DNA of 64,000 nucleotides from Roseomonas mucosa. Its GTDB lineage: Bacteria; Pseudomonadota; Alphaproteobacteria; Acetobacterales; Acetobacteraceae. The notes beneath the pieces were generated by a model that searched no databases, was not told where the DNA came from, and saw only the letters and a list, made by a program, of their open reading frames with translations. Location of the stretch: contig CAMDWG010000015.1 in NCBI GenBank assembly GCA_945878375.1, positions 1-64,000 of the forward strand, in the 5' to 3' direction. Both the position numbers and the translations under genes were made by a program. Positions 8,117-16,068 of the stretch are shown piece by piece (within the stretch, counting starts at the first letter, position 1; every line of letters starts with the position of its first letter).

Positions 8117-8995
8117 ATGCGTATCGCCTTCATCGGTTTTGGCGAAGTCGGCAGCATCCTCGCGCGCGATCTGCGCACGGCGGGGCAGGATGTGGTCGCG
8201 GCCTTCGACATCGCCTTCGCGGACCCGGCCTCCCGCGCTGCGCGCAACCTTCAGGCGCAGGGTGTGGCCCGCGCCGCTTCCGCCGCGGAGGCCGCATCGG
8301 GCGCGGATGTGGTGTTCTGCTGCGTCACGGCCGGCTCCGCCCTGGCGGCGGCGCGGTCCGTCGCGGGCGGTGTCGCGCATGCGCCCTTTGTCGTGGATGT
8401 GAACTCCGTCTCCCCCGGCACGAAGCGCGCGGCGTCCGATGCGGTGACGCTGGCCGGCGGCCGCTATGTGGAAGCGGCGGTGATGACCAGCGTGCCGCCG
8501 AAGGGCATCCGGTCCCCGACCCTGATCGGCGGCCCGCATGCCGCCGCCTTCCTACCGGTCGCGACTGCGCTGGGGATGCAGGTGCAGCTGTTCTCGGAGG
8601 AGGTTGGTGGCGCGTCATCCGTGAAGATGTGCCGCAGCATCATGATCAAGGGGATGGAGGCGACCATCACCGAATGCCTGCTGACCGCGCGGCGCTACGG
8701 CGTGGAGCAGCAGGTCCTGGCCAGCCTGGCCGACACGCTGCCGCATGAGAACTGGCCCGACCTGGCGCGCTACATGATGAGCCGCGCGCTGGTGCATGGG
8801 CGGCGCCGTGCGGAGGAAGTGCGGGAAGTGGCGCAGACCGTGGCGGAAGCCGGGCTCGAGCCGATGCAGAGCCCCGCCACGGCCTTGCGCCAGGATTGGG
8901 CCGCGGATCGCGGCGCCGAACTGCCGGCCGAAATCCTGGAGACGAAGGATCTGGCCACCTTGCTCGACGCGGTCCTGGCCAAGGCGGTGCGGTAG
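8117..8995 (+). CDS. NAD(P)-dependent dehydrogenase, 6-phosphogluconate-dehydrogenase-like with DUF1932
   Basis: A 292-residue protein. The N-terminal Rossmann fold has GFGEVG (residues 7-12). A beta-hydroxyacid dehydrogenase-like core carries the conserved lysine in SSVKMCRSIMIKG, and the DUF1932 domain is at about 190-260. It would oxidise or reduce a hydroxy- or keto-acid with NAD(P). The substrate is unknown. Being last in the 4,5-cleavage operon, 39 bases after ligI, it could act on a ring-cleavage intermediate, but known CHMS dehydrogenases (LigC) belong to a different family. AGGA lies nine bases before the ATG. Confidence 0.78.
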   Translation: MRIAFIGFGEVGSILARDLRTAGQDVVAAFDIAFADPASRAARNLQAQGVARAASAAEAASGADVVFCCVTAGSALAAARSVAGGVAHAPFVVDVNSVSPGTKRAASDAVTLAGGRYVEAAVMTSVPPKGIRSPTLIGGPHAAAFLPVATALGMQVQLFSEEVGGASSVKMCRSIMIKGMEATITECLLTARRYGVEQQVLASLADTLPHENWPDLARYMMSRALVHGRRRAEEVREVAQTVAEAGLEPMQSPATALRQDWAADRGAELPAEILETKDLATLLDAVLAKAVR

Positions 8996-9322
8996 GGTTT
9001 GCAGCCTCTCTGACCGCCCTCGCATAGTCGGTCACGGTCCTGCGGTGGCGCAGTCCACTTGGGGCCGGCCGCTCCCCGCGATCAGCCATGGGCCCAGGGT
9101 CGTCGCAAGCCCAGGCAGAATCCCATGGCGGCTTGGAACATGCGGCAGACCAAGCCACGAGACCCGCTTCACCGTGACGATCGCGGCGCAGCGGGCATAA
9201 GCTAGTCAACAGGGTGGTGCCCGGTCCGGGCTGCCGGCCGCGTCCCGTGCGAACCTCGCTCGCGTCATCGCCTGCCCCCCGCAGACCGGCGTCAGCCTGT
9301 CTCGGGGGGGCGGGGGACGGGG
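8996..9322. other. Intergenic region between convergent genes, nothing recognised
   Basis: These 327 bases lie between the end of the aromatic operon and the end of the minus-strand gene at 9323. No convincing ORF, terminator hairpin with T run, or repeat was found. A C-rich/G-rich patch near 9270-9320 (CCCCCC and GGGGGGG runs) could form structure, but no clear stem is seen. Confidence 0.3.
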
Positions 9323-9703
9323 TCAGCGGCGCTCGATCAGTTCCACCACCGCATGGTCGGGCATGGCGAAGAAGGCGATCCGCACCCCCGGCCGCGGCTC
9401 CGCCGGGCCGGAGAGAAGCGGCACGCCCTTCGCCGCCAGATCGGCCATGGCGGCATCGAGGTCCGCGACCCCCAGCCCTACATGCTCGAGGCCCAGGAAG
9501 GGCGGCGCTGGCGGCGCATGCGTGCCCGGCGCGACCTGTTCGAGAAACAGCGTAACCCCGGCGAGGTCCAGGACGATCCGCAGCCAGGGGCCGGCCTGCA
9601 CGCGCCCCTTGATGGTGGCGCCGAAGGCAGAGGCCCAGAGCGCGGCGGCCGCCTCGGGGTCCGTGGCTCGGAGGTGGATGTGGTCGAAGCGATAGGGTTC
9701 CAT
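9323..9703 (-). CDS. Glyoxalase/VOC-fold protein
   Basis: A 126-residue single vicinal-oxygen-chelate domain: FDHIHLRATDPEAAAALW at the start, LEHVGLGVADLDAAMADL in the second half and a C-terminal DHAVVELIERR. The spaced His and Glu residues fit the metal ligands of this fold. Members include glyoxalases, extradiol dioxygenases and isomerases, so the reaction is not predictable. The start at 9703 places the first beta strand at the N-terminus; longer upstream frames are only GC-rich open sequence. It is transcribed divergently from the flavoprotein at 9766, with 62 bases between the starts. Confidence 0.8.
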   Translation of the reverse strand: MEPYRFDHIHLRATDPEAAAALWASAFGATIKGRVQAGPWLRIVLDLAGVTLFLEQVAPGTHAPPAPPFLGLEHVGLGVADLDAAMADLAAKGVPLLSGPAEPRPGVRIAFFAMPDHAVVELIERR

Positions 9704-9765
9704 ATCCCCAGTCTCGCGCATTGGCGCCGATTGCGCCAAGCCCCGCGGACCCGATGAGAGGCCAG

Positions 9766-10893
9766 ATGACGGACAAGCACCTGCTGCTGGCAGGCGGCGG
9801 CCACGCCCAGGTGGAGGTGCTGCGCCAATGGGCCGAACGCCCCCTGGCCGGCTGGCGCGTGACCCTGCTGACGCGGGAGGCGCACTCCCCCTATTCCGGC
9901 ATGCTGCCCGGCGTCGCGGCCGGGCTCTACCGGCCGGGGGACGCGCTGATCGATATCCGCGCCCTGGCCGCCCGCGCCGGGGCCGCCCTGCTGGTGGACA
10001 GCGTCCAGGGCCTCGACCCCGCCGCGCGGCTGCTGCGGCGGGAGGGAGGCGCGCCAATCCATTACGACCTGCTCTCGATCAACACGGGCGCGACGCCCGA
10101 TCTCGGGCAGGTGCCGGGGGCGGCGGCGCATGCGGTGCCGCTGAAGCCGATCGACGCGCTGCTGCCCCGCCTTGCCGCGCTCGAGGCGGGGGCGCGCCCG
10201 GGCCAGGCCATCGCGGTGGTGGGCGCCGGCGCGGCGGGGACGGAGATGGCGCTGGCGCTGGCCGCCCGCCTCGGGCCACGAGGCGTCCGCTTGACTCTGG
10301 TCGCCGGGCCGGCGGGGCTGTTGCCCGGCCTGCCCGAACGGTTCCGCCGCCACGCCCGCGCGGCGCTCGCCGCGTCCGGCATCACCTTGCTGGAAGGGGA
10401 GGGGGTGGCGGAGGTGACGGAAGCCGGCCTTGGCTTCCGCCGCCGGGCGGCCTTGGCCGCCGACACCGTGCTCTGGGCCACCGGCGCGGCGCCGGCCGCT
10501 TGGCTGGCGGAAAGCGGCCTGGCCCGCGACGCGCGCGGCTTCCTGCTGGTCGAGCCGACGCTGCAGGCCGTGGGGCAGCCCGCGATCTTCGCGGCCGGCG
10601 ATGTCGCCAGCTTCCGCTCCGCCCCGCTGCCGAAATCGGGTGTCGTCGCCGTGCGCCAGGGGCTCGTATTGGCCCGCAACCTGCGTGCTGCGGCCGAGGG
10701 CAGGGCGCTGGAGGCCTATCGGCCGCAGCGGAACTGGCTGATCCTGCTCGCGACCGGCGATGGCCGCGCGCTGGGTACGCGCAACGGGCTCGTCTTTGGC
10801 GGGCGCTGGGTCTGGTGGTGGAAGGACCGGATCGACCGGCGCTTCATGGCCCGCTACCGGGTTTCAGCCGAGACGCGCGGCGAGAGCGGCTGA
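9766..10893 (+). CDS. FAD-dependent pyridine-nucleotide oxidoreductase (NDH-2/SelD-fusion type)
   Basis: A 375-residue flavoprotein. Its FAD-binding start is KHLLLAGGGHAQVEVLRQWAE; the glycine-rich motif with His is characteristic of the group also found fused to SelD or resembling type II NADH dehydrogenases. A second nucleotide fold appears at AIAVVGAGAAGTEMALALA near 145, and the FAD-closing motif at PAIFAAGDVASF near 280. The C-terminus has an aromatic, basic stretch (RWVWWWKDRIDRRFM) suited to membrane association. The ATG at 9766 follows GAGAGG; 9754 is an alternative. The last 30 bases overlap tail-to-tail with the gene on the other strand. Confidence 0.78.
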   Translation: MTDKHLLLAGGGHAQVEVLRQWAERPLAGWRVTLLTREAHSPYSGMLPGVAAGLYRPGDALIDIRALAARAGAALLVDSVQGLDPAARLLRREGGAPIHYDLLSINTGATPDLGQVPGAAAHAVPLKPIDALLPRLAALEAGARPGQAIAVVGAGAAGTEMALALAARLGPRGVRLTLVAGPAGLLPGLPERFRRHARAALAASGITLLEGEGVAEVTEAGLGFRRRAALAADTVLWATGAAPAAWLAESGLARDARGFLLVEPTLQAVGQPAIFAAGDVASFRSAPLPKSGVVAVRQGLVLARNLRAAAEGRALEAYRPQRNWLILLATGDGRALGTRNGLVFGGRWVWWWKDRIDRRFMARYRVSAETRGESG

Positions 10894-11586
10894 CAGCCCG
10901 ATCGTCTCCACCGGCTGGTGGGGCAGCAGCCCCGCAGGCCCCGTGCCCAGCGCCGCGATGGCCGCGCGCACCCCGGCCTCGACCGAGCAGACCACCGGCA
11001 CATCCACCTGGCCCGCCAGCTTGTCGGCCAGCCCCGCCAGGCCCGCCCCGCCCAGGATCACCACCTCCGCGCCATCCTCCGCCACGCTGGCGCGGCAGGC
11101 CGCCGCCAGCAGGGCCAGCGCGCCGGCCGGGTCGCGTGCGATCTCCCCGCCCGAGGGTGCCACGGTCCGCACCCCGGCCAGGGCCGCGCCATGGCCGCGG
11201 GCGGCGAAGAATTCCTCCAGCATCGGCTTCCAGGCCACGCCACCCGTCACGACGCCGAAGCGCCGTCCCAGCGCCAGCGCCGCCTGCGCCGAGGCATCCG
11301 CGAGCCCCAGCACCGGCACCGGCGCCAGTTCCCGCAGCGCATCCAGCCCCGGATCGCCGAAGCAGCCGAGCAGCACCGCATCCGCCCCTGCCCCATGCTC
11401 CGCCCAGGCATCGAGCGAGGCATGCGCCGCGATGGCCGATGCGGCGCGGGAGGCGATGTAGCGCGCCCCGAACCGCCCGGTGGCGCCGGTGAAGGTCACG
11501 CCCGGCGGCGCCATGGCGTTGCCGATGGCGACCAGCCGGTCGGTGATGGCGGCGGTCGTGTTGGCGTTGATCAGCAGGATGTGCAT
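10864..11586 (-). CDS. Aspartate/glutamate (hydantoin) racemase family protein
   Basis: A 240-residue protein of the Asp/Glu/hydantoin racemase superfamily. It has LLINANTTAAITDRL at the N-terminus, the first cofactor-free acid/base cysteine region in AVLLGCFGDPGLDAL, and a second half ending VPVVCSVEAGVRAAIAAL with the partner cysteine. Such enzymes interconvert stereoisomers of hydantoins, allantoin or amino acids. The start at 11586 begins the first beta strand; an upstream ATG (11622) would add an unlikely Pro/Arg-rich leader. A divergent M20 amidohydrolase at 11692 could act on related N-acyl or ureido compounds (inference). Confidence 0.82.
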   Translation of the reverse strand: MHILLINANTTAAITDRLVAIGNAMAPPGVTFTGATGRFGARYIASRAASAIAAHASLDAWAEHGAGADAVLLGCFGDPGLDALRELAPVPVLGLADASAQAALALGRRFGVVTGGVAWKPMLEEFFAARGHGAALAGVRTVAPSGGEIARDPAGALALLAAACRASVAEDGAEVVILGGAGLAGLADKLAGQVDVPVVCSVEAGVRAAIAALGTGPAGLLPHQPVETIGLSAALAARLG

Positions 11587-11691
11587 GGGGGCCTGTCTCG
11601 CGCCTCGGTCCGGCGGAGGCAAGCCATGGGCGTGACGCGCCGCCCCGGCGGGGGCAGGATGCGGCGGACGGAGTCACTGGGAGGGGCCGCG

Positions 11692-13116
11692 ATGCGGAAC
11701 GAGGACGAGATCTGGCGCCTGGTCGAGACCAAGCGCGACGAGTATGTGGCGCTGGCCGACCGCGTCTGGGGGATGCCGGAGCTCTGCTACGCCGAGACCC
11801 GCTCCGCCGAGGAGCACCGGCAGATGCTGGAACGCGAGGGCTTCCGCGTGACCACCAACGTCGCCGGCATCCCGACGGCGGTGATGGGCGAGGCCGGCGA
11901 GGGCGGGCCCGTCATTGCGATCCTCGGCGAATATGATGCGCTGCCCGGCCTGTCGCAGCAGGCCGGCGTTGCCGAACCGCGCCCCGTGCCCGGCGAGACC
12001 AGCGGCCATGGCTGCGGGCACAACCTGCTCGGCGCTGGCGCGATGCTGGCCGCCGCGGCGGTGAAGGACTGGCTGGCCGCGAACGGCATCCAGGGCCGCG
12101 TGCGCTATTACGGCTGCCCAGCCGAGGAAGGCGGCGCCGCCAAGGGGTTCATGGTGCGCGCGGGCGCCTTCGATGACGTGGACATCGCGATTTCCTGGCA
12201 CCCGGCCTGCTTCGCCGGGGTGAATGAGCCGAAGAGCCTGGCCAATACCCGCATCGACTTCACCTTCCACGGCCGCTCCGCCCATGCCGCGGCGCAGCCG
12301 CATCTCGGGCGCAGCGCGCTCGATGCCTGCGAGCTGATGAATGTCGGCGTGAACTACATGCGCGAACACATGCCGTCCGATGCGCGCATCCACTACGCCT
12401 ATCTCGATGCCGGCGGGATCGCGCCGAATGTCGTCCAGGGCCGCGCCAAGATCCGCTACCTGATCCGCGCCCGGAACGTGGAGGAGTTGCGCCCGCTGGC
12501 CGAACGCGTCCGCAGAATCGCCGACGGCGCCGCGCTGATGACGGAGACGACGGTGGAGACGCAGGTGATCTCCGCCGTCTCCGACCTGCTGGGCAACACG
12601 CCGCTTGAGGATGTGCTGCACGCCAACCTCGAACGCATCGGCCCGCCGCCCTTCACCGCCGATGATCGCGCCTTCGCCGCCGAGATCCAGAAGACCCTGC
12701 GGGAGGAAGACATCGTCGCCGCCTATCGTCGCCAGGGCCTGCCGGTGGATCTGAACAAGTCGCTGACGGATGAGATCGTGCCGGTGGAGGCCCAAGGGTC
12801 CGGCATGATCGGCAGCACGGATGTCGGCGACGTGTCCTGGAAGGTGCCGACGGTGCAGGCGCGCGGCGCGACCTGGCCCATCGGCGTGCCCGCGCATTCC
12901 TGGCAGGTGGTGGCGGTGGGCAAGAGCCCGCTGGCCCATACCGGCATGGTGCATGTGGCCAAGGCGATGGCCGGCACGGCGGTGGATGCCATCGTCAACC
13001 CGGCGCTGATCGAGAAGGCCAAGGCCGACCATCACGCCCGCACCGGCGGCAAGCCCTATCAGAGCCCGCTGCCGGCGGATGCGAAGCCCGCGCTCGGCAT
13101 GTCCCTGGCCGAGTAG
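11692..13116 (+). CDS. M20D amidohydrolase (AbgB/aminobenzoyl-glutamate hydrolase-like)
   Basis: A 474-residue zinc-dependent amidohydrolase. Metal-site motifs are GHGCGHN near 104-110, CPAEEGGAA near 142 and the dimerisation-domain HGRSAHAAAQPHLGRSA near 193-209; late residues include AHSWQVVAVG and HTGMVHVAKAM. It resembles the AbgB/HmrA group that removes acyl or benzoyl groups from amino acids or dipeptides. The ATG has GGGAGGGG upstream. It is convergent with the ABC permease gene at 13165, separated by a strong hairpin. Confidence 0.86.
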   Translation: MRNEDEIWRLVETKRDEYVALADRVWGMPELCYAETRSAEEHRQMLEREGFRVTTNVAGIPTAVMGEAGEGGPVIAILGEYDALPGLSQQAGVAEPRPVPGETSGHGCGHNLLGAGAMLAAAAVKDWLAANGIQGRVRYYGCPAEEGGAAKGFMVRAGAFDDVDIAISWHPACFAGVNEPKSLANTRIDFTFHGRSAHAAAQPHLGRSALDACELMNVGVNYMREHMPSDARIHYAYLDAGGIAPNVVQGRAKIRYLIRARNVEELRPLAERVRRIADGAALMTETTVETQVISAVSDLLGNTPLEDVLHANLERIGPPPFTADDRAFAAEIQKTLREEDIVAAYRRQGLPVDLNKSLTDEIVPVEAQGSGMIGSTDVGDVSWKVPTVQARGATWPIGVPAHSWQVVAVGKSPLAHTGMVHVAKAMAGTAVDAIVNPALIEKAKADHHARTGGKPYQSPLPADAKPALGMSLAE

Positions 13117-13127
13117 GCTGGGTCCAG

Positions 13128-13158
13128 CGCCCCCTTCCGCCCTTGGCGGGAGGGGGCG
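13128..13158. terminator. GC-rich hairpin between convergent genes
   Basis: Arms CGCCCCCTTCCGCC (13128-13141) and GGCGGGAGGGGGCG (13145-13158) pair along 14 positions with one wobble and a 3-base loop. There is no T run on either side, so intrinsic termination is uncertain, but it sits exactly between two convergent stop codons. The arms share their GCCCCC and GGCGGGAGGGGGC cores with the hairpin at 60481-60524. Confidence 0.5.
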
Positions 13159-13164
13159 TGGCGC

Positions 13165-13932
13165 TCACGCCTCGCGGCGCCGCCCCTGGTCGGCGCCCAT
13201 CTTGCGCTCCAGCCGCCGGACGGCGGCGGAGATCAGCAGGATCAGCACCAGGTATTCCAGGATCAGGATCGTGTAGATCTCGAGCGGGCGGAACACCGTC
13301 ACCACCAGCTCATTCGCCTTGCGCGTCAGCTCCTGGTAGCCGATCACGCTGGCGAGGCTGCTCATCTTCACGACGTAGATGAACTGGTTGGCCATCGGCG
13401 GCAGCACCCGGCGGATCGCCTGCGGCAGGATGACGAAGCGCATCCGCTGCCAGGCCGAAAGGCCCAGAGCCTGGGCGGCTTCGCGCTGGCCCTGCTCGAC
13501 GGATTGGATGCCGGCCCGGAAGATCTCCGCCTCGAAGGCGCTGTCGCAGACGGCGATGGCCAGCACCGCCGCCGCAAAGATGCCGAGCCGGATATCGAGC
13601 ACCACCGGCAGCCCGTAGAAGACCCAGAGCATCATCACCAGGATCGGGATGGCGCGGAACAGCTCGACATAGGCGCGGTTGGCGAAGCGCAGCACCCGCC
13701 AGCGGGCCATGCCCATCAGCGCCACCGCCATCCCCAGCGCCACCGACATGGCCATCGCCGCCAGGGAAAGCGAAACGGTTGCCCAGAAGCCCGACAGCAG
13801 GAAACCGAGATTGGCTTGGCCGCGCGGATCGGCCGGGTTGACGACGTGCCACCCCCAATTCCCTCCGCATCCCGCCAGAAGCGGGGTGGCCAGGAGCAGC
13901 GCCGCGACGGCCCGCCCTTTCATTCCAGCCAT
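13165..13932 (-). CDS. Amino-acid ABC transporter permease (HisM/GlnP family)
   Basis: A 255-residue inner-membrane permease with about five membrane segments. It has the binding-protein-dependent transport loop (EAAQALGLSAWQRMRFVILPQAIRRVLP, around residues 150-178) that contacts the ATPase. The family signature FRAIPILVMMLWVFYGLP is typical of polar amino-acid importers. The first 22 residues look like a lipoprotein signal with lipobox LAGC (C22), unusual for a permease. The divergently encoded binding protein at 14028 is the obvious partner; no ATPase is encoded in the window. Confidence 0.9.
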   Translation of the reverse strand: MAGMKGRAVAALLLATPLLAGCGGNWGWHVVNPADPRGQANLGFLLSGFWATVSLSLAAMAMSVALGMAVALMGMARWRVLRFANRAYVELFRAIPILVMMLWVFYGLPVVLDIRLGIFAAAVLAIAVCDSAFEAEIFRAGIQSVEQGQREAAQALGLSAWQRMRFVILPQAIRRVLPPMANQFIYVVKMSSLASVIGYQELTRKANELVVTVFRPLEIYTILILEYLVLILLISAAVRRLERKMGADQGRRREA

Positions 13933-14027
13933 GCCGGGCCTACCTCATTCGCGTGACGCCGCTGAGGCGAATGTAGCAGCTTGGCCCGGCGCGCAAGCCG
14001 CGACCATCGATCCAGGAGTTTCCCGTG

Positions 14028-14828
14028 ATGAACCGTCGCCAGATCCCGGCCGCGGCCGCCGTTGCCGCGGCGCTCGCCTTGCCTGTCCAGGCCCAGGCCC
14101 AGGCCGCGCAAGGCGGCAAGCTTGCGGCGATCCAGGCCGCGGGCCGCATCCGTGTGGGCACGACGGGCGACTTCAACCCGATGAGCTTCCGTGACCCCGC
14201 CAGCCGCGAATATCGCGGCCACCAGATCGAGGCGGCGCAGCAGCTCGGCCGGGACATGAACCTGCGGGTGGAGTTCATCGCCACCGACTGGCGCACGCTG
14301 ATCAACGGCCTGGCCGCCGACCAGTTCGATGTGGTGTTCACCGGCACCTCGATGTCGGTCGGCCGCGCGATGGCGGCGAGCTTCACCCAGCCCTGGGGTC
14401 GGACGGGCTTCATCCCGCTGGTCCGCCGCCGTGATGCGACCCGCTTCGCGAATTGGGATGCGCTGAACCAGCGCAGCGTCACCATCGCCACCACCCTCGG
14501 CACCACGATGGAGACCTTTATTCAGGGCGCGCTGCCCAATGCCACGCTGCGTCGCGTGGAAAGCCCCGCGCGGGATTGGCAGGAATTGCTGGGCGGACGG
14601 GTGGACGCGGCCATGACCTCGGTGATCGAGGCGGCGTTCCTGACCCGCGAATACCCCGACCTGGTCGCGATCTTCCGCGATGCGCCGCGGAACCCGCTGC
14701 CGATGGCCTTCCTCGCGCCGCTGAACGACATGCCCTTCACCAATTTCCTGAACGCCTGGATCACCATCCGCCAGTCCAGCGGCTTCTTCGACGAGCTGGG
14801 CCGGAAGTGGGGGCTGACCGAGGGGTGA
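14028..14828 (+). CDS. Amino-acid ABC transporter substrate-binding protein (SBP family 3)
   Basis: A 266-residue exported binding protein with a signal peptide of about 26 residues ending in AQAQA. Family-3 features are AAGRIRVGTTGDFNPMSFRD, the lobe-crossing WRTLINGLAADQFDVVFTG, and ARDWQELLGGRVDAAMTS. The relatives include amino-acid binding proteins and cyclohexadienyl dehydratases that share the fold. The ATG at 14028 (or GTG at 14025) follows AGGAG. It is divergent from the permease at 13932, with under 100 bases between, so a shared promoter region is likely. The stop overlaps the start of a tiny ORF at 14828. Confidence 0.87.
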   Translation: MNRRQIPAAAAVAAALALPVQAQAQAAQGGKLAAIQAAGRIRVGTTGDFNPMSFRDPASREYRGHQIEAAQQLGRDMNLRVEFIATDWRTLINGLAADQFDVVFTGTSMSVGRAMAASFTQPWGRTGFIPLVRRRDATRFANWDALNQRSVTIATTLGTTMETFIQGALPNATLRRVESPARDWQELLGGRVDAAMTSVIEAAFLTREYPDLVAIFRDAPRNPLPMAFLAPLNDMPFTNFLNAWITIRQSSGFFDELGRKWGLTEG

Positions 14829-14959
14829 TGGGCTGCTTGTTTCGTGCCGCCAAGCTGATGCTCTTCGGTGGCGTTGGGGCGCTGGGCTTGCTGCCGGGGA
14901 CGGCCTGTGTTGCAAGACGCGCGGTACCACGCCTTGTTGGCGCCACGGAAACCGGATGA
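14828..14959 (+). CDS. Candidate 43-residue ORF coupled at both ends
   Basis: The ATG at 14828-14830 overlaps the stop of the binding-protein gene, and its TGA (14957-14959) overlaps the ATG of the next gene, so both junctions allow translational coupling. The product (MGCLFRAAKLMLFGGVGALG..., ending VGATETG) has one hydrophobic stretch at residues 10-25 and several Arg. It is not recognised. AGGGG lies immediately before the ATG, too close for an ideal ribosome site. In DNA this GC-rich an ORF of this length can occur by chance; the double overlap is the only real support. Confidence 0.28.
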   Translation: MGCLFRAAKLMLFGGVGALGLLPGTACVARRAVPRLVGATETG

Positions 14960-16023
14960 TGACACCCGAGGACGCCCCCCGCCCCCCCATCTTCTCGACC
15001 CGCGGCCTCCCGGCCGAAGCGGTCGAGTGGGGATTCCGCCTTCTGGCTGGCCGCGCCCCGGTCGACGGCGGGGAATTTGCCAACTTCCAGTCCCTGCCTG
15101 ACCTCGACGCGATGCGTCGGGCTTTCACGAATCTGCCGGAGTTTCACGGGTTCTTCAGCGCGGTGCTGACAGGCTATCCGGCCTATGCAATGCCGTTGTT
15201 CCTGCTTCGACCGCCGGCCACGCCTGAGCTGCCTTGGGTCTTCCAGGCGCCGACGCTTGATCGGCCGGTCTCCCAGCTTTGCACCGCGGCGCAATTCGAG
15301 GAGTCGGCCTTCCTCGAAATCATCCAGGCCATGGCGCTCCGTCCGGCCCGCAACCGGCAGCTTTGGGAACAGGCCTGGGTTGTATCCATGCTCGCGACGG
15401 AAGGGCTCGTGGCACGCGGGAAATCAGGCTTGGCGTTGGAGTCCGGACGGGAGCGGATCGGCGCCTTGCTGGCATCGCGGGGGGTGGCCGTGCTCGGTAC
15501 CGGGGGCGAAATCGCGGACGACCGCGACGCTGAGGCGCGCCGACTGCGGCTCTTCTACCCTGAAATTGTGCACATTGACGATTTTGACAGCCTGGTCAGC
15601 TATGTTGAGCTAAACCCGCGCGAGGCGCGCCGGATGCCTCCCGGCAACCATGATTTCTGCTGGTCACTCGGCATCCCGGCCCGGCTCGGCTCCATCGAGG
15701 CGGCTCTCGACTTCTTCGAGGCGAGCCTGGCGGCGCTGCGGCCAGGCGGGCTCGCGCTGCACACGTTTTCCTTCAACCTGACCTCCGACGCCGCCACCTG
15801 GGAGTTGCCCGACCTCGTCGTGCTGCGCCGCCGCGATATCGAGGCGTTGGCCGCCCGCCTGGCCCCGGCGGGGCACCAAATCATGACCTTCAACACCCAT
15901 CCCGGCCACGACACCGCCGATGAAACGGTGAAGACCGAACCGCATGGCCCGATCGGGCACCGTCAGCGGCATGGCTTCGCGGTGGTGACGTCCTTCGGGC
16001 TCGCGATCCGCAAGGCCTCCTGA
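14956..16023 (+). CDS. Putative SAM-dependent methyltransferase of polysaccharide-cluster type
   Basis: A 355-residue protein. The N-terminal RGLPAEAVEWGFRLLAGRAP resembles the DUF4214-like leader found on cell-surface methyltransferases and glycosyltransferases. The C-terminal half contains HDFCWSLGIPARLGSIEAALDFFEASLAALRPGGLALH and RRRDIEALAARLAPAGH, matching the post-motif region of class I methyltransferases seen beside FkbM genes. A clear SAM-binding GxGxG is degenerate here (VAVLGTGGEIADD near 176). Methylation of a surface glycan is the likely theme but is inferred. The FkbM gene follows in the same direction 45 bases later. Confidence 0.5.
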   Translation: MMTPEDAPRPPIFSTRGLPAEAVEWGFRLLAGRAPVDGGEFANFQSLPDLDAMRRAFTNLPEFHGFFSAVLTGYPAYAMPLFLLRPPATPELPWVFQAPTLDRPVSQLCTAAQFEESAFLEIIQAMALRPARNRQLWEQAWVVSMLATEGLVARGKSGLALESGRERIGALLASRGVAVLGTGGEIADDRDAEARRLRLFYPEIVHIDDFDSLVSYVELNPREARRMPPGNHDFCWSLGIPARLGSIEAALDFFEASLAALRPGGLALHTFSFNLTSDAATWELPDLVVLRRRDIEALAARLAPAGHQIMTFNTHPGHDTADETVKTEPHGPIGHRQRHGFAVVTSFGLAIRKAS

Positions 16024-16068
16024 CATGGTTCCCCACGTTTCCGGCCTCGTGTGAAAGACCCATCCGGC

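Noticed and set aside
8996-9322. A possible small + strand gene in the gap
   Set aside because: Open frames there are Arg-rich with no ribosome site and extend into antisense of the VOC gene.
9323-10057. A longer version of the VOC-fold protein starting near 10057
   Set aside because: The added N-terminus is Pro/Arg/Ala-rich and would overlap the divergent flavoprotein gene; the VOC fold starts at 9703.
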